Part shown: piece after piece, positions 49,507-62,432 of the stretch
How the letters are laid out: the number at the start of each line of letters is the position of its first letter
Position numbering within the stretch: position 1 is the first letter of the stretch
Position numbers and translations under genes: made by a program
The notes under the pieces: generated by a model
What the model saw: the letters and a program-made list of their open reading frames with translations, nothing else
Told to the model about the DNA's origin: nothing
Database searches by the model: none
Assembly: GCA_905250075.1 (NCBI GenBank)
Contig: CAJNOP010000340.1
Location: 124,001 to 188,000 of the forward strand
Source of the DNA: Rotaria sp. Silwood1
Taxonomy: Eukaryota; Rotifera; Eurotatoria; Philodinida; Philodinidae
DNA: 64,000 nt
Reading direction: 5' to 3'

Positions 49507-49847
49507 GATTCGTGTTTTTTTTTCTAACTAACTAGGAAACCTTTCAAGGTGCGGGAGCGCTTTTCAATCGGGGTTTCGTGCATCTTGTAGCCCGTAGTGA
49601 GTTATGCTTACGGTAAAAAAAGTTCGGGTTTCTGGCTTCTTTCTGAGCCGCTAGAGCATTTTTATTATCATAATTATAAGGGTTATTTTATCAGCAAAAA
49701 ATAATATGCCAAACAATACATACGGAAATGAACCAAGATTTTTGTGACAAATAGTATTAGTCATGTAGGACACAATGTGAGAATTTGAGCTCAGACAACC
49801 TTGAGAAGATGCAATTATTAACTTTAGACAATAATAATGTCGTTCTA

Positions 49848-50455
49848 CACACTAAGATAAAATGTGTCGCATGTGTCTCACTTTGCGACACAATGTACGA
49901 CACATTAATATGCGACACGAGGAGCTCGTTGCGACACATTTCTTCCAGCGGACGTACGACACATTCTTGTGCGACACATGCGACACATTTTTACCGCGTG
50001 GTTCGAATCCATTTTTCGGCACGAGAATTATTTTTTTTTTGAAAATTCGAATAGTTACTATTTTTTTAGTTAGTTTCAAACAGTAGCACCTATTCTTGGA
50101 GTTCGAGACGGTAGATCGTAAGATCTAGCTGCCTCGAGACCATTTGATCTCGATCAGACTACTTCGAGGCAGTCCATTCTCGATCATCTAGTGACCTCTC
50201 GACATGTTCTCGAATAATAAATGGTCGAGAAATAATCTAGAAAAAAAAGACATACGAAAATGTATAAGTCAAGTACGTCCAATAGGCCCGGTTATATGCA
50301 GCTGCACTCGCGAAACAAATCGGTGAATGAACGATTGACATATAGGCTACGACACATCTATAATGCGACACATTTTTGTACGACACATTTTTGTAATGGA
50401 GTCTGCGACACATTCTTGTGCGACACATATATACGACACATTTTATTTTAGTGTG
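49848..50455. mobile_element. TIR element carrying arrays of a GCGACACATT word
   Basis: The termini are CACACTAAGATAAAATGTG (49848) and the reverse complement of CACACTAAAATAAAATGTG (ending 50455); 608 bp. Inside each end lie about six irregularly spaced copies of NCGACACATT, all on the same strand except the outermost left ones. The centre includes a T-loop-like word GGTTCGAATCC at about 49999 and a CTCGAGAC/GATCTCGA-rich palindromic part (50100-50200). No protein is encoded. The target duplication could not be fixed. Confidence 0.6.
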
Positions 50456-50628
50456 ATATATGTCATTACATCTAGTATTTCCTAGAATTGTAAGATAATC
50501 GTAGTCTTTCACAATAGTATATTCATTCTCATATCTGACCTAATTTTAACCATGTGTATCGGTAGCATTGCGTACCGAAAGAAGAAAAATGAAAAAATAG
50601 CTAATGTATGTGCCGCATCACAACTACT

Positions 50629-51440
50629 TTAAGATAAATCATATAAATTATGATGAAAATGATAATCAGAAAAGAAATGTTGGAAGCAAAAGTTATTTCT
50701 ACACCAACTGCAACAAATAAAGGGAGACGATGCACAGCAGCTACCATTGCCTGAAATGTTATGAAATGTAAAGCACACTTGTTTAAAAGTTAGAAAAGAA
50801 CCGGGATGATCGTCTATATATCCACTTGTGTGCCATGCATACTGTAGCATTTTTTGAAAAACAGGTGCACATAGCTGATTATAAATGAGAGATTGGCTAC
50901 GAATGATAGAATTACGTTCACTTAAATTAATATCAAGACCATCAAGTAGTACTCGATCGAACATACGACGAGCTATATATTTGTACTGATTATTGTAAAA
51001 TAAATCCAACGGCTGAATTTGTGTGGTGGTATGTTTAGGTAATTCAAGCCGATAAAGTTTGTTAATATTGTCGTAAATACCTGTAATATTACTTTGACCA
51101 GGCCAGCAGTCAGAGATGAGAAGAGTATGATGAGAAGCAATGGAAGGAAGTAGAACATTATCTCGCCAAAATTTCACAAGATCAGTCGTGAGTTTGCCAG
51201 ATTTACTACACGATACACTATATTAGGAGCTTTGAATAAACGACCCTGAAATATTCAATAAAAATCAAGATGTATTTTTCGAACTACACTTACGAAAAAA
51301 AAGAGATCATTACATGTGAGAATCTTACTCGAACATTTTCACTTAAATAACCAGCGGGTTCTTTTAAACAAAGAAAAAGTGGTCCGACAAGTTTGCCACT
51401 GAGGCTGACACATGGTTGCACGGTAAATGAATGTGTGGTC
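50629..51440 (-). pseudogene. DDE-superfamily transposase, C-terminal half, frameshifted
   Basis: On the minus strand the frame enters from the G-rich tract as THSFTVQPCVSLSGKLVGPLF and LKEPAGYLSENVR. It then splices (donor 51328, acceptor 51246) to GRLFKAPNIVY, and after a frame change near 51205 continues SGKLTTDLVKFWRDNVLLPS, TLLISDCWPGQ (a DDE-type Asp), LPKHTTTQIQPLDLFYNNQYKY and NLSERNSIIRSQSL. It ends with a Cys-rich tail (FICCSWCRNNFCF) and a stop at 50629. The N-terminal half is absent. The frameshift and the missing start mark it as dead. The family is a DDE-1-like group also found in nematodes (from memory). Confidence 0.7.
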
Positions 51441-51446
51441 GCATTC

Positions 51447-51611
51447 TGGGTGTGGGGTGTGGGTGTGGATGTGTGCTGTGGGTGTGGGTATGGGTGTGGC
51501 TGTGGCTGTGTGTGCAACTGATTTTTTAACCCAGACCCACAATCACACCCACACCCGATACCCGACACCCACACCCACCCCCCCCCCACACCCACACCCA
51601 CACCCACACCC
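51447..51611. repeat. Inverted telomere-like (TGTGGG)-type tract
   Basis: A G-rich half (51447-51511) made of GGGTGTGGGTGTGG-like units is followed by a 20-bp spacer and a C-rich half (51533-51611) of ACCCACACCCAC units, that is the same repeat in inverted orientation. The unit resembles the TGTGGG telomeric repeat reported for bdelloids (from memory), with scattered variants. It lies exactly where the DDE transposase frame is truncated. Confidence 0.7.
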
Positions 51612-54240
51612 TGAAATCATCAGTTTGAATGGAGAACAAACAGCTTTTGATTACCTCTACAAGGCTTCTTTGTGAAGATGTAAAAATTAAATATTGCTTT
51701 TATCTAAATTCAGTCATGCGCATTATATCAAACGCCTTTTTCGACGTAAAACACTTTTTATTTAAAGAATATCTTTCTCCGAAAAATGATGATCTAGAAA
51801 AAACTAAAATTATTAGACTTTGTCGAATGGCAAAAACAAAGTGAAATAGTAGAATTTTTTAAAATATCTATTTCCCTACAAATTGGTATAATAATAATAA
51901 TAATAATAATAATATGTTCTAATTTGTAATTTTGCATCACAGTATTGCAGATATAGAAATGTTCGTACAAATAATTTTATTTCAATACCCTATCATGAAG
52001 TAGAATATTAAAATAAATACACTAATAAATAATATTCAGACACTGAAACAAATCCATGCGAAATATAATCGATTGGGAATCGAATCGAATTCAACGTTTT
52101 CCTGACGATGACAAGTTGGTTTGAATCAATGATAAACTATAATAACTGTTACATCTGACATGAATTGTTTACTTCAAGTATATAGTTGTTTGAATCCTTA
52201 TTTATCACTTCATTATATAGTATGCTCATCAAGGCGCTATCTTTCTCACTCATCCTATTCGACTATATTTCTATCTTAGATAATGATCCATCACTAATAA
52301 ATTCATTATATGGCAGTGTTCTATCTTATCATACACATTGTTTGATCTTTCTTATTTAATTATTGTCATAAAAAACGATGCATAGATGAGAAACAGAAAC
52401 TCTTTTGAATAATAAACTCAAGAATCGCTACAAATGGCGATTCCGACAGCTAAACCTATTTTTTGGCTGACAACATTTCTCATTCTGTTTTTCTGATACT
52501 TTTTCTTCAATATTCAATCAAAACTTGGAGTTTGCTACACCTAACTATTAAACGGAAGATTTGACTAAAAATGATTATCAAACATTTTTCTTAAAATATC
52601 ACAAGGCATGGCGAAGTTATTCGTTGATTTGAAGGCTCTATAACGTCTGCTCAAACTATGGATGCGGGTGTGAGTGTATGTAGGTATTAGCGGAAAAGAG
52701 ATCAATCTTTACGTCGACACTCACACCCTCAAGAATGTCAATTTAGTGTTGTAGGACTTATATTGATTGACAGCAGAATAATGAAATGGTAAATTTTGCT
52801 TTCATACTGTTACGAAAACTAATTGTCAAATGCACATGTCCTTGCTAGTTATTATGAGTATCACTTATGATCTACATTTCCCTTATATGCTTGACCATTG
52901 GTTATTTTTGCTATGATAATCATATTTTTTTCAAATATGGGAAATAGTAATGATACTATTAAGAAATATTGCCTTAGGGCTAGCCTTTCTTATATGAAAA
53001 AATATTTTTCATGATTGTCTTTTTTTGTTTTAATTGATTATTACATGCAAAAATTTGTTATTATGTTATCTTAATGAAAACAAATTGAGTGAGGAGGGTG
53101 TGGATGTAGATGTCTTTAATAAATGCGTGAATTAACAATGATAATTGTAAAGAACCAGATAAACAGAGTAAGTGAATAAATAAATGAATAAGTAAATAAA
53201 TAATTGAATAAATATATAAAGGATGGGTGTGGATATCACTCTTCTGAAATGACAAAGACATTCTCATACCCTCACACCCTCACACCCAAAATAATGGCCG
53301 CGATCGGATGAGAATTTTAGTCCCGTCCCAGTTCGGGTAAAAAATAAAACTTTGGACTCGATCCTGGGGTGGATGTGGGTGTGTCGTTATTGGTGTAGTA
53401 AAAACAAGATACATCCACTCGCATCTACACTCACATAGACACCCACACCCTCATAGAACAATGTAGAAGACATTTAAATTAATTATCGTAATCGATTAAG
53501 ATTTATTGAATTCACCTGAAGAGATCCTTGAGCAAGATTGAAACCGATCGTGGTATGCTCTTCAATTGTACAAATACTTACCACTTAATAATTTTCATTA
53601 GCTCAATTGAGATACTAACTGTTGGTTTACCACACTCATCCTTTGTAATTTAAATAATTGAAGATAAAAGGGAATGAAGTAATAACGAAAAAAAACATTA
53701 AGACAATAAACTCATATGAGTCAGTCATAATCAATGCAACGGAAGAAAAAAAACATCAAAGAAGTTGAAAGAGATATATGCTTAGCGTCAAATAGTGTCA
53801 TATGCTGACGCTAACAATTTTCTTATCTAATTCTTTTAGGATATCAAATATATAACATCATCTTAAAGTTACTTAAGTTAAAAGAAATATCGGAGTTTCT
53901 TGAGAGTTGAGTTCGAAATCGACTTCTAATTAAAAAATAACTTTTATGCAACTTCTCTAATCACTTATTTTGTTCTGAGCTATGACACATACAATATATA
54001 AAAAAAAAACATGTGACATGTTCTTGATTTATACTAGATATCTTTACTGGAAGTGTTTCTTAGTTTTTTTTCACTTTCCTTCGATTCAAAAGAATAAATA
54101 AAACTTAACATGCTTTTTTTATCTTTTTGTAATTTAACTGCATTATCAACTTTTGTTTCTTATTATCTCTCTAACCCACTTTTTTTTGAAACTCTTCCAA
54201 ACTGGGAAACTTTTTATCTTTTACCCACTCCCGAATAAAA
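51612..54240. repeat. Region with recurrent short G-rich/C-rich inverted pairs, otherwise non-coding
   Basis: A TAA microsatellite lies at about 51887-51915. Short GGGTGTGGATG-like patches recur, each followed by an inverted C-rich partner: 52670-52692 with 52721-52735, 53094-53111 and 53223-53236 with 53264-53288, and 53369-53384 with 53413-53453. Another pair lies just beyond, at 54412-54424 with 54449-54460. No gene is recognised in the region. Confidence 0.5.
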
Positions 54241-54244
54241 TGGG

Positions 54245-54252
54245 TATATAAA
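54245..54252 (+). promoter_or_regulatory. Candidate TATA box of the DUF6606-type gene
   Basis: TATATAAA preceded by GGG. About 100 bp downstream, a GTAAGT donor (54344) and an acceptor CACTAG (ending 54686) suggest a 5' UTR exon and intron leading to ATG 54704. Position and spacing fit a promoter; no other evidence. Confidence 0.35.
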
Positions 54253-54703
54253 CCTCACATTTTATAATTGCATATTTAGCAGTAACAAGCGGCATAATAT
54301 CTCAATAAATGTTCAAATTTTAAATTCAAAATAAACAATAACTGGTAAGTTCACCGTGTAATTGACTTTTGAGTTTTTCATACTGGCAGAAATTGGTCTC
54401 CGTAGTTTGGAATGAGGATGTGAGTATATTCTTGTTCTTTTACGTCAACACCCAAGCTCTAGCACCGTAGAAGTGCAATCCTGATCATAAATTTTTTAAT
54501 AACTTTTTCCTTTTTTGTAAATAATTATATGAATGTCATTGATTAATACTAAATAAGAAGATTCTATAGTGTGATGGCAATATACTTTTGTTGGCTCATC
54601 ATATTTCTCATTCACATCATTGTTTGCCACATTTCATATTTTTAGTATTGTTTTACTTGTCGTCACCATTGTCTAATCATCACTAGAAGAAAAACTATCG
54701 GTG

Positions 54704-57700
54704 ATGTCGAATTTTGTCTCATTTTTATCTGATATTCAATTACAATCATCATTACTGTGGACTAATAGAAGTATGAAAAGGAAAGCTGAAACAGAAGAAT
54801 CATGTTATAACTCTAGCCAATCATTAAAAAGATTCGAAGGAAGGTAATGTCTACGTATTGAATATTATCTTATTTATCGTTTCTCAGAGATTTTCCTATA
54901 TTGGATAGTTTTGTACTAAATTTCAAGTAATTCATTAATTATTTTCTCGTGTGGTTTGTCAATTCCGATAGTCAATGGAATTCATTTAGTAATTCTATGT
55001 TTGTTTTTTTTTCGAAATTTTTTTTCACATAGCCTGCAGTTTTCCTTTTCGAAAATATATAATATATTTGCTGTATTGAAGGAGTATCCTTGCTAATCAA
55101 ATGATTGTTTAATGATTTTAAAAATATCTAGAAGAAATCTTCGAACGTTTTTTACTAACATCATTGGTTCTCTCTGTTTGTTTTTAAATGACCAATTCTA
55201 CAAATGGAAAGTATCATATTTTTTTATAATGATAATAACTTCGAACAAGATAGGAGTTATACAGAAAGCTGTAAACTTGATGGTTTCCTTCTTGTCTCTA
55301 ATAGACTATTATTAGAAAGTTTTATTTACTTTTATCATTTAACTTTGAGCTTAAAAAACAAATTTTGCACATTTTATAATTGCATTACATTCTGTTTTAG
55401 TTATGAGGAAACTGAAACCTCAATATTAAATCATTTATTTCTGCCATGTAATCTACCATCATCAGCCGAGACTGACTTTTTAATTAAATCAAATCATGAA
55501 AACGAACATGTACTGTTAGAATGCTTTAATGAATTCTTAACATCCACGACGGTAAATTTGACACTTCCAGTATTTAAAATCATCAAACAATGTATTCAAA
55601 ATTGGACAGTTTTACAGAATCCAAAAACATTATGCATTAACAATTTACAATCGACTATGAAGCAATTGAAAGCCGGCGATTTTTTCTCTCTTTATTTTCA
55701 TAATCATAATGCTGCTATTTTAATTGAAATGGACAAAAGTAGCGTTAGTCGACCGTTAATTTCATCATGGGAGATTTCATTATCATCAACAGAAATTACT
55801 TCTAATTTAGTACCTCGTCTTGTTTGCTTTCCTCTATCACAATATTATTTAAAGAATCTATCTCAATTAAGTTCAAAAGCACAATGTGAATTATTAATCG
55901 ATTTTATAAATAATACTCTGGAACATAATCAATCATACAAATCTTCTCGTCTATTCGATGAAATACGTGATGTTCCTGTGTCACTGTATGTATGTCATTG
56001 GTGGATAACGCACTTTCAAGAAGTGGAAATTGAAAATCCAATAAAGCAAGGAATTGAATTTACAAAAAAACATCGTGATCACATAAGATGGGATAATGCA
56101 CTACTTCCATTTCGACGTTCAGGCTTATGGATGACAATGAAAGTAGTACTTCAAACTATTCTTATTAAAAATTTAGGAAACTTTGGTAATATTGTTTATA
56201 AATTATTAATCACTTACTTTCTTACATACACAATTTATACAAAACAAAAACGTATCGATTCGAAAATAAATGTTGACTTGTTAATACATTGTCTTCGAAA
56301 AATTGTACGAAGATTAAATAAAATTGATAATTTACCGTTAATTATTGATTTGGATACTGGAAAAAAATGGATTGAAAATATAAAAGGAAATATTGAACAA
56401 CAATTGGTTCAGATAATTCCTAGTCTAAATTGGCAGAAATCTATCGAAACAAAGGAGCAAGAAGCTTTAAATTCATTAACAATCGATTTGAATAAAAGTT
56501 ATTCCGAAATTTATCAGCATTCATGCAAGAAAACAAAAGCTTATCTGCGTAAACATATCTCCAAAGGTTCAAATCTACGATCTTCAAACAGTTATTCATA
56601 TTCTGAAAAGATAAAAACAAATGTTCAAAAAAAAACATCACTACCATCGTTGGAAAATTTCATAAATGAATTAAAATATACAACAGAAATAGCTTTGACT
56701 TGTGTAGAACTATGGATTGAATTTTCTTTAGAGTCATGGCTTAATGACATATCACTATCTGAAAATATCAAGGAAGCTTTTACAAAACTACAAGATCTTT
56801 TCGAAGAATATCAAACTGCAGCTTTGAAGCACTATTATTTAGAAAGTTCATCAATTGATCCTATAGGTTATACTCGATTTATTCTAACATCATTAACCGT
56901 TATTCGTGTAATGCATCAGAAATTATGTGCAGATCAAAGATTCGAAAGACTGAAATTTCATTCAATTGAAATTCCTCATCTCATTGAATTATTTGACTTT
57001 TTATTGTTACCCATTCGAAATGATATGATTCGAGTTCGTCAACTTTATAACTTTTTCACAGAATACAATCAAAAACAATATCCAGATCTTCTCCATAGTA
57101 TCGAATCGTTGAATGCGTTTGGTGTACATTTTGCCAGTCAATCAGAAACAATGAATGAAAGTCTGAGACAAATTCGAGCTCAAGCTGAACAAGACAAACA
57201 GACTAAAATTAAAGAAGTAAACAAGGAGAAGGAAAGATATGCACAACTTATGGAAAAAGCCAATAAACTCACATGTGAATGTGTTTACGATACGTTTTGG
57301 AGAAAACGCCGTCGTGTGCGCTACTTAATAAAAAAGTGTGTACGATGTGAGACTATTGAAGAAGCTCAAAGCATTAAAGTAAACATTTATGAATGTCCAA
57401 TACCATCGAAACAAGAAAGTGCATTCGCTGTCATCTTCGAATTACAAATGCCTATTGAAATTCGATGTTATCGTGATATTCTTTGGCAATTTATAAATCG
57501 ACTTAATCCACGACCATATAATTCTAAGTATGAATGGTTGAGTGTTTGTCCCCATAGTAACAAGTTAAGATCATTCTATACCGGTTTATATAATTCTAAA
57601 ATAAAATTAGTTTCTTCTACTGAATCTCTAACCCAAAGTCATTATTCAACACCTCGACCAGTCTCATCAACACCTCTAGAACAATATTTATATGAAAACT

Positions 57701-60612
57701 CTCTACGAGTAGAAATATCTCCCACTAATCCGACAACATTGCAGAATGAACGTCGGATATTAACACCTCAACTAACTGATCCTGATTACAAACATTTGCA
57801 ATTTTCTATTGATACGACCGATTTCGTACAAAATCAAGTAATTGCAAAAGTAACAGATTGTCCATCACGTATAAAATCTACACATTTTATTGAATTTGGT
57901 TCTTTTCGTTCGGGTCATCGATTACAATGGTGGAATCTTTTGAGTATATTGGAATGTGAAACATTGTCACTTAATGAAGAAAGTGTTGTTCTATTGATCG
58001 TACATTCAATTTTACAAAATGGTCCAATGATTCAGAATGTAAATAAAGTCGTAGATTCGTGGTGTTCAGAAGCCCATCAACCATTATTAGAAGATTATTT
58101 TGTTGATGAATTGATCATGAGATTAAAACGATGTCTAATAGGTTGTGAACGTAATTGGCAGAATGAATGTATTTTAATCATTATTATAATAATTACTATA
58201 AGAATATTGAATATTTGTAATAACACAAAAATAAATCAAGTGACAGAATTAGTCCTAAAATGTCGTCATATCGGTGAAAAATGGATTGAACTTATATTGA
58301 ATACAATTCAAAATTCATCATCCAATGATCTTGATCAAATGAATCAATTACGTGATAAAGTTGTTATTATTAGTACTTTCTGTTTACTAACATTTTCAGT
58401 AAATACAGAACGTTTGCATGTTTTATTATCGTCCGATGAACATGTTATCTCTTTACTTAAAGCAGTTACAAGTATTCATGATAATATGATCTTGAATAAG
58501 AAACAAATTGTTAGAAGTGATTTTATGAAAAGTCTCATTCGATGGAGTAAACGTGTATCAGTAATGATACAGCCAACATTGACTGAAATTCTTCAAAAAA
58601 CTGCCTATCAAAGTTTGAATGAATTTACGTCTATTTATTGTGGTCGATTTCGAAATGTAACAATGAATAAAGGAAAATGGAAAAAACGAACAACAGATGT
58701 TTATGATGGTTGGTACGATGGTCAATATGGATCGGATGCAATAGCTATTGATTATTTAACCGGAAAATTCTTATTTAATGGAAACACAATTACGTTTTTA
58801 CCTGAGAGAATTACTTCTAATTCATTATTTCGTCGTATATTCGATGATTATATTTTTGAAGTATACTCGACCGATATCGAACAGAAATATATCACAAAAC
58901 ATACATATCATGATGATGAGAATATTATCTATTCGTTCCATTTCAATTGGAATACGTCATATTTAGTAGTATGGGAAATACACACGAAAACAAACGAAAT
59001 TTTTGAACTTATTCCTCATGACTGTTTTGAAACCGAACTTGCTGATATTTTCGTTTCGAATTACAGTCACTGGATGAATACATATACTCAAGAAATTGAA
59101 TTTCGACCTATGAAATTTAATCATCCTAATTTTCTCAAAGATAAATCCTATATATTAAACTTAAAAAATGGATTTATAAAAACAAACAATATGGAAAAAA
59201 CAGAAATATTAATTTGTCAATCATCAATATTCTTTCAAAATTTATTTCAAAAATATTTTATTCGTCTTGATGATAAACCATATGTGTACATGTTATGTGA
59301 TAATATTTCACAAATAACTGAAAATCTTTCATCAAAAATCAATGCAACTGTATCTATTTATCTCTCTCGTTTAGGTATTGCTTTCAAATATAATATACAA
59401 AATCAACGTATTGCTTCACGTGAATATACTGATTTTTTTATTGATGAAAATCAATGGTTTGGTACATTGACGGGCTTGAAAAGAGGTCTTCTTCTTTCTT
59501 CAATATCCAAAATTGATCAAAAAGAACAGAATTATCTATCAAGAAAATTAGTTGTTCCTTTTGGAAAGATTTCTATTGAACGAATATCCAATAACGATCA
59601 TCAAACAGTAAAAATCGAAAGAACTTCATCTATTCCATTTCTTTACCAATATTTTGTTTTTACTCTGAATGATCGTTTGCAAATTCTTCAATCAACAGAT
59701 AGTCCAACAGGATGGTTGTATCTTGCACTATTACATGCTGTAACATCACATTCTTTACAAGATTTCTATACTGGAATGACAGGAATGGAACGTGCTTTTC
59801 AATTACTTAATTCAGCTGGTTGTTGGACAGATCAACCATTTGATGATTTATCTATTAATATTCTTCATCAAATAGCAATTATTTCACCAAAAGTAAATTA
59901 TTATCCAACACATTTGACTTGTATGGAAGTAATTCAATGGAATAAAAATGGTTTACCATATTCTCTTCAACATTTTGGATATTATTTAATTGTTAAAAAG
60001 ATCATAGATACGAGTGAACAGTTAAATTTTATGTATTCGAACTCTACATCCCAGAAAGTGTCAAAATTATTTGAAAATAATAAAAATAATGAACGATTAT
60101 TAGAAAAACTCTATTGGGATTATCGAGATTCGTATAATCCGACTGCTCGATTGTCCGAAGAGATGGAAGCTGAAATAGTTTCTTCCAGTGTATCTCAATC
60201 ACCTGTGAAACATTTCGTTTATAGTCAATTAAGTGCAAACTATCATCCATTTTCGCTCACGACTGATATGTATGAGTCAGGTAATGTAAGTCTAAAAAAA
60301 ACTTCTGAATTACATTGTTTTCCATTGAATCGATGGCTTAAAAATGATTACGAATTGAAAGAAGTGTGGATTGGTTTGTTGAAAATCGCTATTGCTGCCA
60401 AAGATGCAGCAGCTACTGTCAATCGAGATTCTATGGAAGAATTTGAAATTTTACTAGATTTTCTTAATTATATCGCTCATAAACGTTCTATCAAAGCGTT
60501 CTATTTGAAAATGTTAAAGACTGTATTACTAGAATCAACTATTTCATGGACATCTATTATCTTCCCATGTCGTCTTTTTTTTGTGAAAACCGACGGTAAC
60601 CGGCGGTTTTGA
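54704..60612 (+). CDS. DUF6606-type giant protein, N-terminal part only (3' end replaced by repeats)
   Basis: Exon 54704-54843 (MSNFVSFLSD..KRFEG) joins exon 55401-60612 in phase (1783 aa). The conserved N-terminal domain runs from ILNHLFLPCNLPSSAE to about residue 300. It includes LKAGDFFSLYFHNHNAAILIE and the hallmark DHIRWDNALLPFRRSGLWM, which closely resembles the DUF6606 domain of very large fungal and protist proteins. These usually also carry DUF3638/DUF3645 further on and are auto-annotated as ubiquitin hydrolase-like; the activity is not established. Further family-typical stretches are RPYNSKYEWLSVCPHS, LQWWNLLSILECETLSLNEE, GWYDGQYGSDAIAIDYLTGKFL and ISPKVNYYPTHLTCMEVIQW. Relatives are about 3000 aa. 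Here the frame runs into palindromic repeats after SWTSIIFP and stops, and no DUF3638 follows downstream. It is probably truncated, or the gene continues through an intron I could not see. Codon use matches neighbours. Confidence 0.78.
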
Positions 60613-60750
60613 AAAAAACCACCGGTTACCGCTGGTTTTAATTAAAACCGCCAGTTAACTACGGTTAACCTACGGTTGAAGTTCAAACCGATGATTAACT
60701 GCAGTTAACCGATGGTTGAAATTCAAACCGATGGTTAACTGCGGTTAACA
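60585..60750. repeat. Palindromic/tandem GGTTAAC-GGCGGTTT repeat truncating the DUF6606-type gene
   Basis: It begins with two AAACCG..CGGTTT hairpin units (60585-60641), then about 2.5 copies of a 40-bp unit (AAACCGATGGTTAACTGC then GGTTAACCGATGGTTGAA). Most units are self-complementary. The last 9 or so codons of the upstream frame come from this repeat. Confidence 0.7.
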
Positions 60751-62432
60751 AACGACTTTATTAGATCAGTTCTGATAACTATAACTTTTGAATAAATTAA
60801 TTCGAAACATGTTCATACTATTGACAGCATATTATTTGAGGCGAAAATACTTCATTTGAACTGTTCTTTTGATATTTACATCGCTTTTAAAGTGAAAAAA
60901 AATATATAAATACTGCCTTCATAACATAGGGATAAAAACTATTTTTTTCGAATTACAGGATTTATTGCCGTTTTAAATATATATTAAGAAATAGAAGTTT
61001 AGTTTCATAAGGTGAATGATATTGTTTTACAATGTAAGTTATTTGGTCAAGTTGGATTGGTTTTATTTTATATATTTTTTTGTGTAAGTGATATAAAAAG
61101 AAAAATTAGGCTATGTACGGTAATTGTTAATATAATATAAAATTGTTATTATTATTTTGGTGAACATGGGAACATTGAATGACTAATAAAATTTAAAGAA
61201 AAATAAATCTTTTTTAATCTAATAAATATTTTCAATGATTTTTTCCAATGGGGGTATTGGGGCATTCAATGATTAATAAACTTTTCGAAAAAATAAATCT
61301 TTTTTAATTGAATAAGTGTTTTCAATGATTTTTTTTCTCAAATGGAAACATAGGAACATTCAACGATTGGTATTAAGTCATGATTATCCTGTTTTTTAGA
61401 CTTATCTCCGACTAAAAAAAAGCAAGGGATGTTTATTCTAGTTTATTCTCATGGTTTTTTCTGACAAAGCTTTTGAATCTTCATGTAACCAGTAGAAGAT
61501 ACGATTTTGATAATGAAAAATTTTTTTGTTTAATCAAGAAAAAAACCAATTAGCTTAGCCAATAACTGATCATTTTGTATGAAACAATTGAACATTTATC
61601 TTTAACAAAACTATCTTTATACGATGAAGAAATTAAGCTTTTTTTCAATATCATGGTAAAATATATGGTGTTAATAGCAATTTTTCACCAGTTATGTGCA
61701 AACATTTCCGAAATGTTAATCTGTGTACTATAAATTATCTAGAAAAATGTCACAATAGATGAAAAAAAGACCTATAAAACCGTATAATGATGTATATACA
61801 TGTATTGATATGTTTAAACACAAATAATCGTTCGCAGCAGATGAACTCCAAAGACATCAAACAGGTGCCGCATCACCAAAACGTCGAAGAACTACTTGCA
61901 TTGCAGAAGAATCATTGTGTCGGTTATAGGATAAATTAGAAAATATAAGATTGATAGAGAAACATTTTAAAAAGTTGCTGGTCTTCGTTATTTTCAATAT
62001 TTAAAAACTGAATAAAATTTCAAATTAACGATTTATTCCAGAGTTTTATCGCAACTTTTTTCTATCAGAATGAACTTATATTTTTTGTATTAGATGGTTT
62101 ATTGAATTAAAATAAAAAAATAGCTGTACCATATCAAGTTAAACTGTTTTAATATGATAAACTGATTCACATGTCTTTGAAAAATGAAAATGTTCGAGTC
62201 TTGATGTAATAGAAAATATAAGTTCCATTAAAAATAAATCCATTGTTCAAGTTACAATGGAAATAAATTCATTCAATAAATGATTGATCATTTTTTTCTT
62301 ATTTTTTAAAAAACGAAAACGTTTGGGTCTTGATGTAATAGAAAATATGAGTTTCATTAAAAAAATTTCACTGTTCGACTCAGAATGGAAATAAAGTAAA
62401 TCAATGAATAATTGGTTATGTTTTTAGTTTTT
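60751..62432. other. Non-coding; two tandemly related ~65-bp segments
   Basis: AT-rich. The segments at about 61165-61245, 61245-61320 and 61320-61385 are imperfect tandem copies (ACATTCAATGA, AATAAATCTTTTTTAAT, TTTTCAATGATTTTTT). A similar pair lies at 62190-62290 and 62310-62410 (GTCTTGATGTAATAGAAAAT). A short open piece at 61820-61928 (ADELQRHQTGAASPKRRRTT) is unexplained. No continuation of the upstream giant gene was found. Confidence 0.4.

Noticed and set aside
49545-49660. GC-richer segment that might be a structured RNA
   Set aside because: No recognisable rRNA, snRNA or tRNA elements and no clear long stem.
49985-50025. Possible tRNA gene around GGTTCGAATCC
   Set aside because: Only the T-loop-like word is present; no acceptor stem pairing, D arm or anticodon arm can be built from the surrounding bases.
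49862-50086. Open frames on both strands with Cys/His/Thr pattern
   Set aside because: Produced by the repeated GCGACACATT word in the TIR element, not by a zinc-finger gene.
51427-51675. Open frames of Gly/Val/Trp or Pro/His/Thr repeats
   Set aside because: Translation of the telomere-like tract in different frames.
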